Notes: generated from the letters alone by a model not told the origin. Positions 45,965-58,490 are shown, counted from the first letter of the stretch. The stretch is 64,000 nt of DNA from Fasciolopsis buskii (GCA_008360955.1 LUCM01005876.1:14163-78162), one strand, 5' to 3'. Made by a program: numbers and translations.

Positions 45965-47660
45965 CTCATCTTTCATGCATATATTTTTGGAAATGAGCCA
46001 CATTTTGAAAGTGTGGCCGAAGATAATACTCACCTCTAAACAATCTTTCGAACAATCATTCAAATTTCGATAGACAAAATGCATACTTTAGCATCATCTA
46101 ACGGATGACATGAAAGTGCTCTTTATTTTTTGTCGATTTTTTACATGATTCAACCACAACCTCCAATTTCGCAAAACGCTTAGTAAGTGCCAAATCTAAA
46201 ACGAGTCCTGGGGTACCACTAACTACAAGCTCCGTAGTTCCGGGGATGGTGGGCTAGCATTCACAAGACAGTTAGCCCAGTGTCTTACAAAAATATAGAT
46301 TTCGGATTTGGTTAATTCGAGCAGAATTGCCAATTAATCATAACGAGAGGCCCATTCGAGTGTGATGCTCGTGACTATTTTACCGTACTGACTAACCGCC
46401 GTCTGGAATGAAAAACAAACCTTATTACTCCCAAACTGTAAACATTTTTTCCATGATTGTCCGAAACGAAAGGCGGTAGAATGTGTCCACAAGAGGACAT
46501 TCTGAACGCCTATCTGAAGTGGAGATCTTGATAAACTAGCCATTTGGTCATACACAGTAGTTGCTCGTGGTCACTGCTAATTATGCTGTAAGCCTGGCGC
46601 AGGAAACAGGAAATTATTCCCGGATCCGGATCCGTATCGGAGCCTTTTGCCCTGCAAAATGTAGAAAACACGGCTTATTTTGCAATGCATTTATTGCACC
46701 AACACGACTGACATTGTTGGCAAGTGCTGTCTCACTGATGGATCACGGGATGAGCAGGACTGTGTGTGTGTGCCTTTGTTTAGAGGAGGATGAATAGGAG
46801 TGGGGCGAATGGTGAAGAAAGGCAAAAAAGCATTCCGAAAAATGAACGGACACAAATATTTAGAGTTTAGCCTCATACGAACCACCTGAATAATGCACAA
46901 AGTCTAGGTCAGATTGGGAGCTGGAGAATAAAGTGCATCAAGATGATCAGTTTATTGAGGGGACTGAGGTGTTTGTATTGATGGACCAGCAAAACCGAAT
47001 GCAATAATTCGTAGAAGTCACTAGGGGGTCGATCATGCGGTACCTTTGTTAAGGTGGCCTGATACATGTGTAAGGTGCGACTGAATAAGCTGAATGTCGA
47101 AAGAACAAGGGAAAACGAAATAATCGACAGGAGACTGGGCGACCAAGTTTGGACAAACTGATCGGTGAGAACAAGGAAAGGGGTTGAGACCTCACGATCG
47201 GTCAAAGATAAGTCAATTTGCAATTCAAGATTGACCGAATGAATAAGCTATTGGAAGGATGATGTATTGATGGCAGACAGACCACAAGGAGTACTCACGG
47301 CATATACTATTTACAAATTTTCTCATTGGTCATTGATGCAAAATCTGGCGGTACAGTTGATTAGATTGTTGGTTAAGCTTACACATGACGTTTGCAAGTC
47401 TATCACCCTTCAGACAGGTAGTTAACTTATTGGGGAGAACTCCAAAGAACAAACTAAATAGGGCAACTACAGCCAACGGGTAGTTATGTGTATAAACGGA
47501 AAAAGGGATGAACTTGATCGACGATGAAATTGTCCATGATGGCGACGATAATGAGGCTAATGGCAGCACTGACAATGAGCAGGACAGGGTTGAGGGGTAG
47601 ATAAGGGATAGCTTTGTAAAAATAAGAAAGAAAATAAACGGTATAAGGCAGATATATGAT
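45965..47660. other. Non-coding tract downstream of the PPP1R3-like gene
   Basis: Minus-strand frames at 46909-47223 and 47330-47755 are hydrophobic but have no recognised domain; the second begins in a TG tract. They may be untranslated or intergenic sequence. No canonical AATAAA lies within 1 kb after the PPP1R3-like stop codon on the minus strand. An ATTAAA variant lies at 47808-47813. Confidence 0.4.
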
Positions 47661-47665
47661 TTTTG

Positions 47666-47699
47666 CGTGTGTGTGTGCTTGTGTGTGTGTGTGTGTGTC
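47666..47699. repeat. (TG)n microsatellite
   Basis: Two blocks of TG repeats joined by a CT interruption. Confidence 0.9.
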
Positions 47700-48441
47700 T
47701 GGGGAGCGGATAGAGTGGAGTAATTGCTGGAGTACAAGGACCAAAAGGGTAGCACAATGAGAGCGAAGAATGTGACACTATTGGTCAGTAGCTATCTGAG
47801 TGAGTGGTTTAATGAGCAACCAGGAAATAGATGCAATTTGCAAACGGTCGGAGCTAATAAAAGTCGACAGCAGAGATGAGGATAATGATATCGATGAAAG
47901 ACTAGGATCGTGATTAGAACTACAATAGGTCACGGCTTGAACTCGTCATAACTATTGTCCTCTCGTTAAGTGACCCGGCTCGTGACAGATTTGTCTGATC
48001 GCACTTGTTTCGTACTTTTTGGATCAGCAGACAACTGAGAGAAGCAGCACTGAGAGGTAGCACTCAGACATACGCGGCGGTGCACGAAGCAATAACAAAT
48101 CGGACTAATTTGAGCTAGCAATTGGTACATTGAAAATTAAGTGGGAATCTACACTCTAATTCCTCACGAGAAGTGAATGCGGGTTACACCCGATGAAACC
48201 GGTAAGGCGAACAAATAATCAGACGTTTCGCTCACAGATTCCGCTCTCAGAATGCTTTGTCTGGGATGAAAACATCGAGAAATTGCGCTGTGCTTGACAC
48301 TGGGAGGTTTGTTTGAGTAAACTCCATTTAGCAGGCATTGCTCGCTGTACATGTGTTTGTCTGTTTAAATGGATGAATTGGAGTTCAGCGCACATCACCT
48401 GATATCGGGTAGCTTTTAGTGAATAACTGACTCACTTTTGC
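47700..48441 (-). other. Putative 3' flank or 3' UTR of the PPP1R3-like gene
   Basis: No coding frame is recognised. It lies directly downstream of the stop codon on the minus strand. An ATTAAA hexamer (47808-47813, minus) could serve as a polyadenylation signal. That is inference only. Confidence 0.3.
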
Positions 48442-50349
48442 TCAGAGGTAGTGCACCCAGGATCCGTCACCGGCCAAATCCGTTGCTTTCGCATAACACG
48501 TTACACAATAATTTTGTCCATGATTGTTGTCCCAAAACTGTTCACCAGTATGTGTCTCATAACGGATAGCAAATTGGGCCCGATCACCGGGAACCATTGT
48601 GTCCGGAAAGACGACACTGAAAGCAAAACGATCGGTTGCACCGTCATAAGAACCTTGGACGTATGAAGCTTGGTTATCGAAAAAGGTTACCCAATTATTG
48701 TAGGTTATTCGTACAGCAATGTGTTTTTCAAACCCAAGACTTTTTACCCTAATGGTACCGGTTAATACCCCTCGTGGCATGTCCACGTGACAATCTTCCA
48801 GGCAAACAGTTTCGTTCAGTACTCGACGAATAAAATTTGACGCAGCTCCAGGCTGGGCGAAACAAAGGCCAAATTGTTTGGCTCCCAATTTTGCAATGCA
48901 TTCGTCGCTGTCCAGCTGCAGGTCGAACGTGGCGGAGGCAGGAATTTTCGGCGGATTTTCCTGGTCAAAAACGTGACGAACGGTTGCCAGATCTAGACCT
49001 AAAGCATCGGCAAATCGTACAGCTTTTTGCCCTGGAGTTCCTGGAGGGGAACGCGTGGATTTAAGTGAGCTGCTTCGTTTTGGTTTTGGAGGTTCTTCTG
49101 CGAAATCCTTGCTCGTCGTGTTGTCAAACATCTGGCGTCCTTCAAAAGGAACAAAAGTTGGTAAGCTAAGTGTGTCAATGAGTCGTGCGGAATTGATCGT
49201 GGTCACGGGACTGCGTTCGCGACTTTGGCGCTCTCGGGCTGTGGAAAGGGAGGGACGACCACTGTCCATTCTTGATGTAGGTTCTGACGAGGCACCTAGT
49301 TCTTGCAATTCCGTTCGCATTTCCTGAGTTACTTTTAGATTTGACATGGTCCAAGCAAGCGTCTGATCTTGACGATCAATGTCAGGTAAACCAAGATCAC
49401 TGGGCGGTGCATCACCGGTTGGGGTGTTTGATTCTGCTGTCCCCGGGCTCAGAGGTGAGAATGATGAATCCGACATGGTCAACCTTCCCGGATAGGCGAA
49501 TCGCGAGTCGGAACTGTGGTTCACATTGTTTGTACCTTCTTTTAATAAGTCATCGACAGCTAGGTCATCAGGGTACTGATTGGGATCAGTCCACGCATAC
49601 ATTTTTCGCATAGCTGGTGTAACAGATACCTCACTGGAGTCAGATAGATTGCGGGGAATCACAGATTTCAATACTTCTTCTACAAATAGATCACGCTTAG
49701 ACTCATCGATAATTCCGTTTTTTAAATCTGCGTATACCGCGTTTAGCAAAGTGAAAGAAAGATGTGGTGAAGTTGGAGCTTCCACAGAGTCAACATAAGT
49801 ATATCCACAGTTGATTTGCTCCCCTGCGTACCAAATCGGGGTTGTGTACGAGCAGCACAGTTTTTCTTCACTTGAACACAATAAGCCGTTGATGGGTGAA
49901 ATATCAGAACACTTTTCTGGCAAAGGTGAACTACTAGAGTTTTCGTGTTCGTGAGCAACCGATTGAGATGACTCTTCCGGCACGGTTTCTTCTTTGGTGC
50001 ACTCTGCTGTATACGGACGCTTTTCGTCGAACTGAGACGCACTTTCTTCCGAAAGGTGTGGAACAACCACGGGTACCTCAGAATCTGGAGGTGATACTCG
50101 GCGGTTGTTTGTAAACCAGCGGTAATCGAAAGCGGATTCTAGCACAGAAATTCCACAGTTGAATAGTCCAGAAAAAGTTACCCACACAAACCACTTTAAA
50201 TAGGCCCAGGATGACCGAGATACCGGGGCTGTGTTGGATGAGTTGGGCTGTTGGGTATTCAGATGCTGTTCTTCCTCTGTTGATTCTTCGCACAGATGTT
50301 CAGACGTGCTCTCAGCGGTGGACGGGGTAACAGTCTTCAACGTGGACAT
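48442..50349 (-). CDS. Protein phosphatase 1 regulatory subunit 3 (glycogen-targeting) family protein
   Basis: A single uninterrupted frame of 635 codons. Members of this family bind the PP1 catalytic subunit and bring it to glycogen, where it dephosphorylates glycogen synthase and phosphorylase. Residues 442-446 (KAVRF; DNA 49012-49026) fit the PP1-docking RVxF motif, followed by ADALGLDLATVRHVF, the usual family extension. A CBM21 glycogen-binding domain spans about 496-615, with GVLTGTIRVKSLGFEKHIAV, ITYNNWVTFFD, and WDNNHGQNY, the conserved CBM21 end. Residues 80-430 are Ser/Pro/acidic and probably disordered. Residues 48-70 form a hydrophobic segment that could be a membrane anchor, which is unusual at this end. 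The ATG is the first Met after an in-frame TAA. The protein is longer than vertebrate PPP1R3B/C/D (about 300 residues) and shorter than PPP1R3A. A one-exon coding region is normal for several PPP1R3 paralogues. I cannot assign a specific paralogue. Confidence 0.93.
   Translation of the reverse strand: MSTLKTVTPSTAESTSEHLCEESTEEEQHLNTQQPNSSNTAPVSRSSWAYLKWFVWVTFSGLFNCGISVLESAFDYRWFTNNRRVSPPDSEVPVVVPHLSEESASQFDEKRPYTAECTKEETVPEESSQSVAHEHENSSSSPLPEKCSDISPINGLLCSSEEKLCCSYTTPIWYAGEQINCGYTYVDSVEAPTSPHLSFTLLNAVYADLKNGIIDESKRDLFVEEVLKSVIPRNLSDSSEVSVTPAMRKMYAWTDPNQYPDDLAVDDLLKEGTNNVNHSSDSRFAYPGRLTMSDSSFSPLSPGTAESNTPTGDAPPSDLGLPDIDRQDQTLAWTMSNLKVTQEMRTELQELGASSEPTSRMDSGRPSLSTARERQSRERSPVTTINSARLIDTLSLPTFVPFEGRQMFDNTTSKDFAEEPPKPKRSSSLKSTRSPPGTPGQKAVRFADALGLDLATVRHVFDQENPPKIPASATFDLQLDSDECIAKLGAKQFGLCFAQPGAASNFIRRVLNETVCLEDCHVDMPRGVLTGTIRVKSLGFEKHIAVRITYNNWVTFFDNQASYVQGSYDGATDRFAFSVVFPDTMVPGDRAQFAIRYETHTGEQFWDNNHGQNYCVTCYAKATDLAGDGSWVHYL
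49012..49026 (-). other. PP1-docking RVxF motif (KAVRF)
   Basis: Residues 442-446 of the PPP1R3-like protein. The spacing of about 50 residues to the CBM21 domain fits the family layout. Confidence 0.9.
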
Positions 50350-50700
50350 TAGCTGTGATAGGTTGCATTACCGCGCGGTTCACAACTGTTCACATGAAAA
50401 TATGTTAGTTGTCGTTGCGAAAATAAACTCGAGTAGTTCTCGAACGGGACCTAACAAGATAAGACATGTGAATAAACTCAACTTTGATGCGTTGTACTAC
50501 GCGGCTGGTTGTCCTCGTGCTTAGGTGGCCTTGCCCCTAATCCAAATGGTCAGATATGAGACTAGCCAATCAGCGCGGCTTGGCAGTCTGGTGACCGTAA
50601 CTGTCAGCCAATCTTCTTCGTACTATTGTTGACCGTTCGGGATGCTGTCATCCGATCCAATCGTTCTTCGGACCAGAATAACAGTTGTGGCATTGGACGC
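50350..50700 (-). promoter_or_regulatory. Putative promoter region with three CCAAT boxes
   Basis: Upstream of the PPP1R3-like ATG lie three CCAAT pentamers on the plus strand, that is ATTGG with respect to the gene: 50566-50570 (within CCAATCAGCG, a full NF-Y-type consensus), 50608-50612 and 50657-50661. The spacings are 42 and 49 bp. The region is also more GC-rich than its surroundings. Clustered CCAAT boxes are common in eukaryotic promoters. The transcription start is not determined, and a role for this gene, or for a divergent transcript, is inference. Confidence 0.45.
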
Positions 50701-50704
50701 AATG

Positions 50705-51095
50705 CTTTGCACCGCCTGTCGCCCGTATATGTCCGGACCACTATCTAATCACTATAGCAGGAGTGAAATCCAGATGTGCGTTTGTTTTGCCTACCCACCA
50801 ACTTTGCGAACCGAGGGAAAAGAAGTGTGTTTTGGATTCGCCCGATTTTGGTGCGACAGGCTCACGACCTAACGGATGACTTAATGGATTTTTTCGTGCG
50901 TTATGTACGTTTCTTTGTATGTATGTGTGTGTGTGTGTGACAACAATTCCCTAACGATCAATCCACGTTCAGGCGACAAACCAAGGGAATTGCCCCTCTA
51001 TTCTGTTTTGTAGGCCACGTCCGCTATCGTCCTTGATACGAAAAGACGCAATCAATTAGGAAGAAACACGTCTTTTTTCTTACTCGGAAGCCAGA
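50705..51095. other. Non-coding tract with a TG microsatellite
   Basis: No gene recognised. A (TG)n lies at 50917-50939. Confidence 0.45.
50917..50939. repeat. (TG)n microsatellite
   Basis: TATGTATG followed by about eight TG units. Confidence 0.9.
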
Positions 51096-51178
51096 TCCAC
51101 GGTGCGGAATCGAACCACCAACCTTTTACTTACACCACAGAAAGGCTCTGGCCAATAGACAGCTTGGTGCGACCAACG
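51088..51178 (-). repeat. tRNA-like sequence with a good B-box
   Basis: On the minus strand, GGTGGTTCGATTCCGCACC (about 51100-51119) has a perfect B-box (GGTTCGATTCC at 51106-51116) in a T-arm-like context. The A-box region upstream (TTGGCCAGAGCC) is weak. The acceptor stem is not convincing. It is probably a SINE head or tRNA pseudogene. Confidence 0.4.
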
Positions 51179-51184
51179 AAATTC

Positions 51185-54100
51185 AACTGTGTTTATGTGG
51201 ACAGTAATGTTGTGTAGCGTGGTGCGTGTGTGGACGCAAACCCGAACAAAAATGAACTTACATCGGGGCTTATTTTACGTGCGACCCAGCAGCAGAGAAA
51301 CCACTTTCCGAAACTGTTCTCCACTTGGAACAGTATTTTTGCAAATTTTTAAACTTAATACATTTTCGGTGGCGAAAACTCAGAAGAGAATAAACTAACT
51401 GGGAGGGGAGGGGTTTTGGAATAATGGACTAGGTCGTACACGCGAGTGCCCAAGATAAGCTAGCATCGTTTTTTCCTGGCCTAATCTTCGAACCACTTGG
51501 ACGGTTTGGATTTTATCTTTCGAACAAACACAATACACCGAGAGAAAAGTACGACTTCTGGATTGTTTGATTTTACGTCGCTCACGTGTGGAGAACAGTT
51601 CGGAGCATCCTTATTGGGTTTGAATTGTCATTCAAATGATGTACTAGAGTCATGTTTACGCCCGCTGAAAGCCCTGACCGTTTTTGCACAGCTATCTCAT
51701 CTCCTCAGTCTATTTTTTACCATTTACTTCCTTGACTAATGAAACAACAATGCACATTATTTTCGGCAAAAAGATCAGAGCCAGCAAAGGGTTGCCAAAT
51801 TGGAGAAGCTGATCAGCGAGAGGGATTCGAGAACTTGACTTTCAAAGTAGAACGCCACAGTACTGACTACTTCATCACCACTGAATTCGTGTTGACAATC
51901 ACCAGCAGTGCACTTCCACCATTTCCAATAAAAGTTCGAATACGAAAATGGCTCAAAATTTACTATGACCTGGAGCACTCACCTTAACCGAGAGGTCTGG
52001 TGATTGGGTATCACCACGGGTGTGTCGGATGACTTATTATTAGGGTTACCGAATACCCAGATTTCCCTGGATATGTTAACCAACTTTCCAGCTATGCAGA
52101 CAATTCTGTCGGATTAGGAAGGTATGTTGTTCTTTTTAATGGTAGCTGCCTTTACGAGTTTGTTGACAAAAATCGCATTGGCGACTCCGCACGTGCGGGA
52201 TGGGATAAGAAAGTTTGACTAACTTTCTAATCATTGATGTCTACGTGTATTCAGTAAAATTCAGCTAACCATGAGCAAATTTCCTTTTGAACTTTACGAT
52301 CGACCGTCTCCACGGTTCTCATTGGGTCGAGCGAAGCTGTGCTAGATCATGTCAAGTGAATATACCAAAATCAGACTGTTTGACACGAAGCGAATGGACT
52401 CCATCCGAATGTTTGAAAAGGAAACATTCTAAAAACAGACCGTAAACCAGTCATAAACTGGAAAATATCGGACAGGCTAGCCGATATTACACACGCAAAC
52501 TGATAGTCAGCGTGGGTAGATTGTGAATCATTTTCAGCAAACCCATTAAGATATATACAGCATCAACGACATGTTGTAAGTGAGAACCACACCGCATGTT
52601 TGCCGCTAAAATAGGGAGAAAAACAATCTCCATTTACCCGTGAATTTACTTCTGCAGCAGATCGGTTTGGCTTACAAAAGAAATACGGAACCGGGTGAAG
52701 CAATTCTCCCTTCCCGTACATGATACAGTTTTGTTTGGTTCACTAATCCGGATTGGAATTGGTTTCTTCAACACCAGTGACCGGGTTGGCAGTATGACTA
52801 CTATCCATACACATTTTGTTCAATTGTTTCCAGTGTGTTCATCCATTACAGAGGAAGATTGGTCTGATGAAAACCTCGCACAGTGTTGAAATATATAAGT
52901 AGTTAAAAAATCGGTTTTGTTTTGATATGAAAGTAGTTCCTTGAGTAGATTTTAGTATGGGAGAATATCCGAATCTTTTCGTTAATTCACCGATAGACTA
53001 CGTGATGATAAGAGAATGCCAATAATGCCTTACTATGTAACGTGAAACCGTGGATAAATTGCTAATGCATGGGAGGAATGAAATGACAAACCTGTTTGGT
53101 GTTCTCATGAAATCTATTGATTCGCGCTGATTTCCCATAAAAATCGAGACACGCGTAGGAATGGAAATGCGGATTTATTGGGACCAAATACTCATGGTGA
53201 AACAAATCGAGTTGAATCTAGGACTTATTCGACGACTGTAACGCAAACCTTTTGATGTGCCACGGAAAAATTTAGCTCAACTCAGTGTTGTTTCTTCTGT
53301 CCCGAAAACAACATACGTGATGATAACTATGTGACAAATGAACGACAGCGAATGCAGCAGGCGGCTTTAGCCAACAAAGGAAATTAACAATCCGACGTTG
53401 CGTTGAAATTGAGATGTGTAAAGACTTGATTGGCATGATGACAGTGATTCGATAGTGGTTCTGAATTTGTGAACGTGAGTTTTTTTGCACAATCGTGAAT
53501 AATGACAACGACAATCACAATTATCCTATGATATTAATTTAACAGTTTCACAACTATCATTTACAGAACAATGCGGACCTGCAGGAAACAAATGTTCCCC
53601 GTACGGTGAAAGAGAAAATCAAGACCGTGATATGCAGTCGTGAAAGTGAATCGACAAATCGATTAGCGAATGACCGTCAGGGCAGACGGTCGAACATATA
53701 ATTGTATTAGTCATTCGAAAACACACTGTTGCTCTCAAGCGACGAGAAAATAAAAGCAAAACGCAGCAACCTGAACGCAGTGGATACTGGGACGGGGTTA
53801 CAGCCAATTTTAGAAGATTCGATGAATAAGCAACCAGTGATGGGTGAATTTGATTAGGTGACATTCAGTTCCGAAAACCAACATCTTGACTGCATGTCAG
53901 CATGATGTAAGCACGACTAAATTCTCAGGTGGTTTACTTGCAAGCCGAAAAGACTGTGGTGACTAAGAGACGTGTTTGAAAAGTCACGGAATTTGTTCCG
54001 AATGTTGAAGCTGCCACGACGTTCATACCGCTGCAGTCTGATGTTTATTAGTATACACCAGTAGCGAAGTCCCTATATGATAGTGATCTTTCTTCTACTT

Positions 54101-56435
54101 GAGTAAAATTAGCATTTTCACGGCTCCTTCATTGGTCTATTTTCAAACGCACGTTCTTAGATGCATTGGGTGGTCCCTTGCAGATGTCATATTGTTTTAA
54201 AAACGTACATTATAGCTGGATGAACTATAAACACATGGTCTAGCAGAAGCAAAGATTGAGCTTACGGATTCCATTTGCTCTGTGACCAGGAATTAGACGT
54301 CGTTTGTGAGAAAATTCTCAAAACCAAAGCCTTCAGGATTTCTCCTATATTGTGCCCTGACTTGATCTTAATTTAGTATCGCCTTGTTTTTTTTGGGCTT
54401 TGTAGCTGTTTACAAAATGGCTCAGATAAGCTAAACGTTTCGGCCTATTCTCGGTCTTTTATGCCCTGGGAGTGACAAAAATACCCGGAACAAGATTCCA
54501 AGGACAAGAGAATAGGGACCCTGGAAAAGTGGGTTAACGTCCCGGTCTAGTTTATTGTTCTTTAACGTGTAGGTGTACGGAAAGTAGTACTTGTTCTCGT
54601 GGGATGGAGCATTGATATGGAATGATTACAGAGCTTCATGAATAACAAAGTAGAATAAGAAAGGGGACTTTTTCTTTGTTCCTGGATCAAATATAGCAGT
54701 TATAAAAATGCATATTACGGTAACCAAGATGAATCCGCACATTCAAGTGGGGCATGACTTAGTGGTCAGCACGGGAGATTGTTAGGACTAATCAAATCAA
54801 AACGAAAGTCAAATAGTTCTTTTATGCAGCTGGATGAAGATGAATTTTCAGCTGGAACACATCTGTGAAAAATGCATGGCAAAAAATGCGGCCACTTTTC
54901 AGCGTGCATTGTGGTGAAATAAGCGGCTTGATAAAACGATAATGGAAGGGAGTAAAAATGCATTAACACTAGAGTGGGAAGTGAGTTCCAAGTCCATTCA
55001 TTACCATTTCGCGGTCAAGGCATAAATGAACATGGTGGAAAACAATACATTTCCTGTGCGTGAAGTTACGAAAAGGGAGGAGCCTAAATATGAAAAAGCT
55101 GAAGGATGAGAAACGCCTCGGGCAATGCTACGTGAAGACAGTGGTTAGTGTTAGGTAGCGTACTATTCGAGGATCTACCATAGACGGAAAACTGTTTCTC
55201 GACGTCGAAATCCGGAAGTGTTCTTCAGTTAATTCCACTGTCTTTCAGATTTAATCACCAGACTGAAATCCTTTTATTTGAAACGAGGGAAGAAAACCCG
55301 AGATAATTAGAACCAGAGACTGAGAATGTATGAAGTAACAAGTTGAGGGAGTACTGTGAGCTACTGTTGTGATTTTACGCAAAAGTCAATTGATGCGTTC
55401 CGATACAAATTCACTGTGACCTGCGTAGGTAAGAAACCAATGAGGACCGTGACGACAAGCGGTCGTAAAATCCAAACATTCTATGAGGACAATTGGACGG
55501 ATTTGATTCCGCCACTGGGAAATATTTCCAACCGTGTATATGAATCTGTGAACTGTAAACGTAACTCAAATTTGTTTCCATTGAGTTTTGGTCTTGTTGA
55601 CTTCATTCGCGTAGCTTGGGTCGAAGCCAATTCAGCGTGTACTGGTGACTTGTGTCCGCTGGCTACCCGAGTCCGACCGAATTCCGTACACGAATTACAG
55701 GTCCAAATATTACAGTTTTCCCACTAGATAAACGAGAAATTGTCTTCTAGGGATGTAAATTACATAACTTCTCCGTCCCATTGTAGTGCATTTTCCCGCC
55801 TCCTTGAGGTATTTCTGATGGTAGTTTTCGGTGCACTAGCAAACGAATGTTGGTTCGTTTATTTAGGGCACCGTACACGGTCTAGAAGGAAAAGTCAAAT
55901 TTTGTAGAGTTTCCAGTATAATCCTGTTCACCTGTACTGGCATACCAGCTGGATGCTTCATTCACAAGAACCGAATGGTGATCGACTGAAGTATGATCAT
56001 AACATCAAGACCTAGTCTGGTGCGAAATCACACACATCAATTTTCAATTTACTTAGATTTCGTTGTTATTTACCAATTTCCACTGATCCGATGTCAGACA
56101 GATGTGACTGTTAGTGGAGTAATGCATGGATAAAGGTATTTTATGAAGTAACCGAGTCTACTAATGCTTAAGGTTAAAGCCGCGGTTAAATCAGAATTTT
56201 TTCCCTACAAACAGCAGGATGTATGCACGCATCTTCGGATTTCACTTTCAAAGTCAGGTGACGGTCTTCGTAGTGTTGAAGTGTCCTGCACTTTCCGTTT
56301 TCCAGAAATCGTCTGTAAACATGTTTATCTGATGCGAGCTAGTGAATTAACTCCTTGGTATCTGCTGATATCATGAAATATGACAAAAATGTCAAGAAAT
56401 TCGAACCATTTACAAAGATCATTTGGGTTGCATCA
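51185..56435. other. Long non-coding tract
   Basis: Five kilobases with frames up to 123 codons. The best is 55356-55727 (plus), which has normal amino-acid composition and a possible splice donor (CGTAG/GTAAGA near 55430) but no domain I recognise. I cannot call a gene here. Confidence 0.45.
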
Positions 56436-56440
56436 AACAG

Positions 56441-56470
56441 TATATATATATACATATATATAATATATAT
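56441..56470. repeat. (TA)n microsatellite, interrupted
   Basis: TATATATATATA, a CATA interruption, then more TA units. Confidence 0.9.
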
Positions 56471-56479
56471 AAGCCTAGG

Positions 56480-58300
56480 GCTAATTTATCTTGACTTTCA
56501 ATTCAAAACTAAACACAACATATCCAGCTGCTCACAATTTATGCTGGCAACAGTAACTCTTGACAACAGCTATTATTTAACCTTGCGGGCGACAACTCGT
56601 GCACGGAAACCCGGAGCTTTTCATGTAACCGACCAGAAACAGTGAGTGCTGAGTTCACACGCCTACCCACTTAGTATTGTTGCATTTGGGAACGAGGGAA
56701 AAGAAATCTCGTATGTAACGTCATCAGCAAACGGCTTCTGCCTACAACATAATGCGCTCCTCGATACGCGTGGTGTGAACTAGACGTGAACTGGTAATAT
56801 TGTTGTACTCTTTGTTTTCTCATTACTTCTCTCAGTCTTTCCAACAACGAGTTCCCCAGAGTGATAACAAAATTTCCCCGAATACGATTTCCCCTCTCGC
56901 AAACGAAGTTCGATTTCAGGGAATTTTTTCGCCCTTTCTGTGTTGGTTCGAGTACCGAAGGTACCTGGATATCCTTGGGTCCAATAATGACGTGGATGAC
57001 GGCTGGAATTGTGCACTTAAAAAAATAAAATCAAAGGCTCTATTGATTAGATGATTTGTTTGGCATCTTTGCTCAGAATCGGGGTTCTCTCTCTTTTTTT
57101 CGAAGTACATGTTATCTCCTTATTCTGCCAGGTGTTTGTTTTTCATGTTCCCTCCAATAGGCCTTGCTAACTCAGGCCGAGTCGTTTAACAATTCCTATT
57201 TAGACTCATATCACATGTAAATGGCCCAGGACTACAAGTTATCTTCTGATGTCCTTATACAAATCCTGAAGTGAAAAAGGCCTATTAAAGAGAAAATACG
57301 TTACAGTTAAGCAGGTAGCTGTGTATCCATGGAAAGCGTATGTGTGTGCGTATATGGAATAAATACACGTGTATGTCAATTCTTTTTAACTTGTTTTAAA
57401 GTAAGTGTTTACCCACTGAAGTGCATTGTCGTTATCAGTTTTTACTCTGGATGATGCATGCACCTGTCGGTTCTAAAAGGTGCATATCTTGATCAAAGAC
57501 CGAGGGCTAATGATGAACGCTTTACCGCTGATTTAGACCACTTTTCGGTTCATAAATATTCATCGCCGTCCTGTGATACCAACGAATTTCCGTGTTTATT
57601 TTCATACTAAATGAGCGATGCGCTGCACTGCGCTCCCACTCTGATATTCGATTCGGTGAGTTAAAATCACTCGTTTTGTCCAGAACAGATTAAAAGCCAC
57701 GTTTCACTTAGTCGGTTATAGGTGCACAGTTTGGTCTATTGCCAACTGCATGTCCGGAAATAAATGCACCTTTTTACCTCTGCCTCTAGTGAGCTAGAGA
57801 AGTGCCTTGGAGAATCGAACGCAGAAAGCACTCGGCATTAATAAGGAAATCAGTGATACGTAAATGCGATTGTCAGTGTCAGCTAGTCCATGATATTCTT
57901 GTCTAACCAGAAATAAGCCAATGCATTCCCCATCGATAAGGGCAAAATTTCAGTACCACATTAGCCTGAAGCAATTCGTAGCATTTATCAGTGCCATGCG
58001 GTTTTTGGTGCAAAGTAATTATTGTCCACCACAAGTGCATCTATGAATTTGTCAATTACGAGGTGACGATATTTCCCGTCAGACTGCATACACTGGCCCA
58101 TACGACGTAATGGTTGACAGCTGATCCATGACCTTAATTGACGGTTTGATTTAGCGAACAGGAAGACATTTCGACCAGTTAGCCAGTCGGAACCGACAAG
58201 CTCTCGAAAGGTTCCGATCAAAACGCCTGACCCACAGTTTCTGACAGTTAACTAGCACGTGATTCAAATATGTCCATTCGTTCAAAATTTAGACTGATTC
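56480..58300. other. Non-coding tract
   Basis: A minus-strand frame at 57988-58221 has protein-like composition but no recognised family. No gene is called. Confidence 0.45.
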
Positions 58301-58309
58301 GCCTCCGTG

Positions 58310-58490
58310 CTAACCTCCATTGCAATTTCTCAAATTCTGTTCAAGAATGACAAAATCACGGGAGAAATTCGTTGAAACTTCCATGGTCACACACGGCTCC
58401 TTTGTTTCGTCAACTGTTTTTTTACCTGTTTCCAAATTGACAGTGCAGGTGATTGGTTTTTTATAATTGTTTCGATCTTTCCGGATGGTG
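58310..58490 (-). other. Possible coding exon or repeat-borne frame, unidentified
   Basis: A minus-strand frame reads SYTIRKDRNNYKKPITCTVN, then KEPCVTMEVSTNFSRDFVIL. It has balanced composition, a possible acceptor (TTTGTATGCAG) upstream and a possible donor (GGAG/GTTAGC) downstream. I do not recognise the family and cannot exclude chance. Confidence 0.2.

Noticed and set aside
47330..47755. Hydrophobic minus-strand frame of 141 codons that looks like a membrane protein
   Set aside because: It begins in a (TG)n tract (His-Thr repeats) and the rest is T/C-rich translation with no motif or splice logic; more likely non-coding flank.
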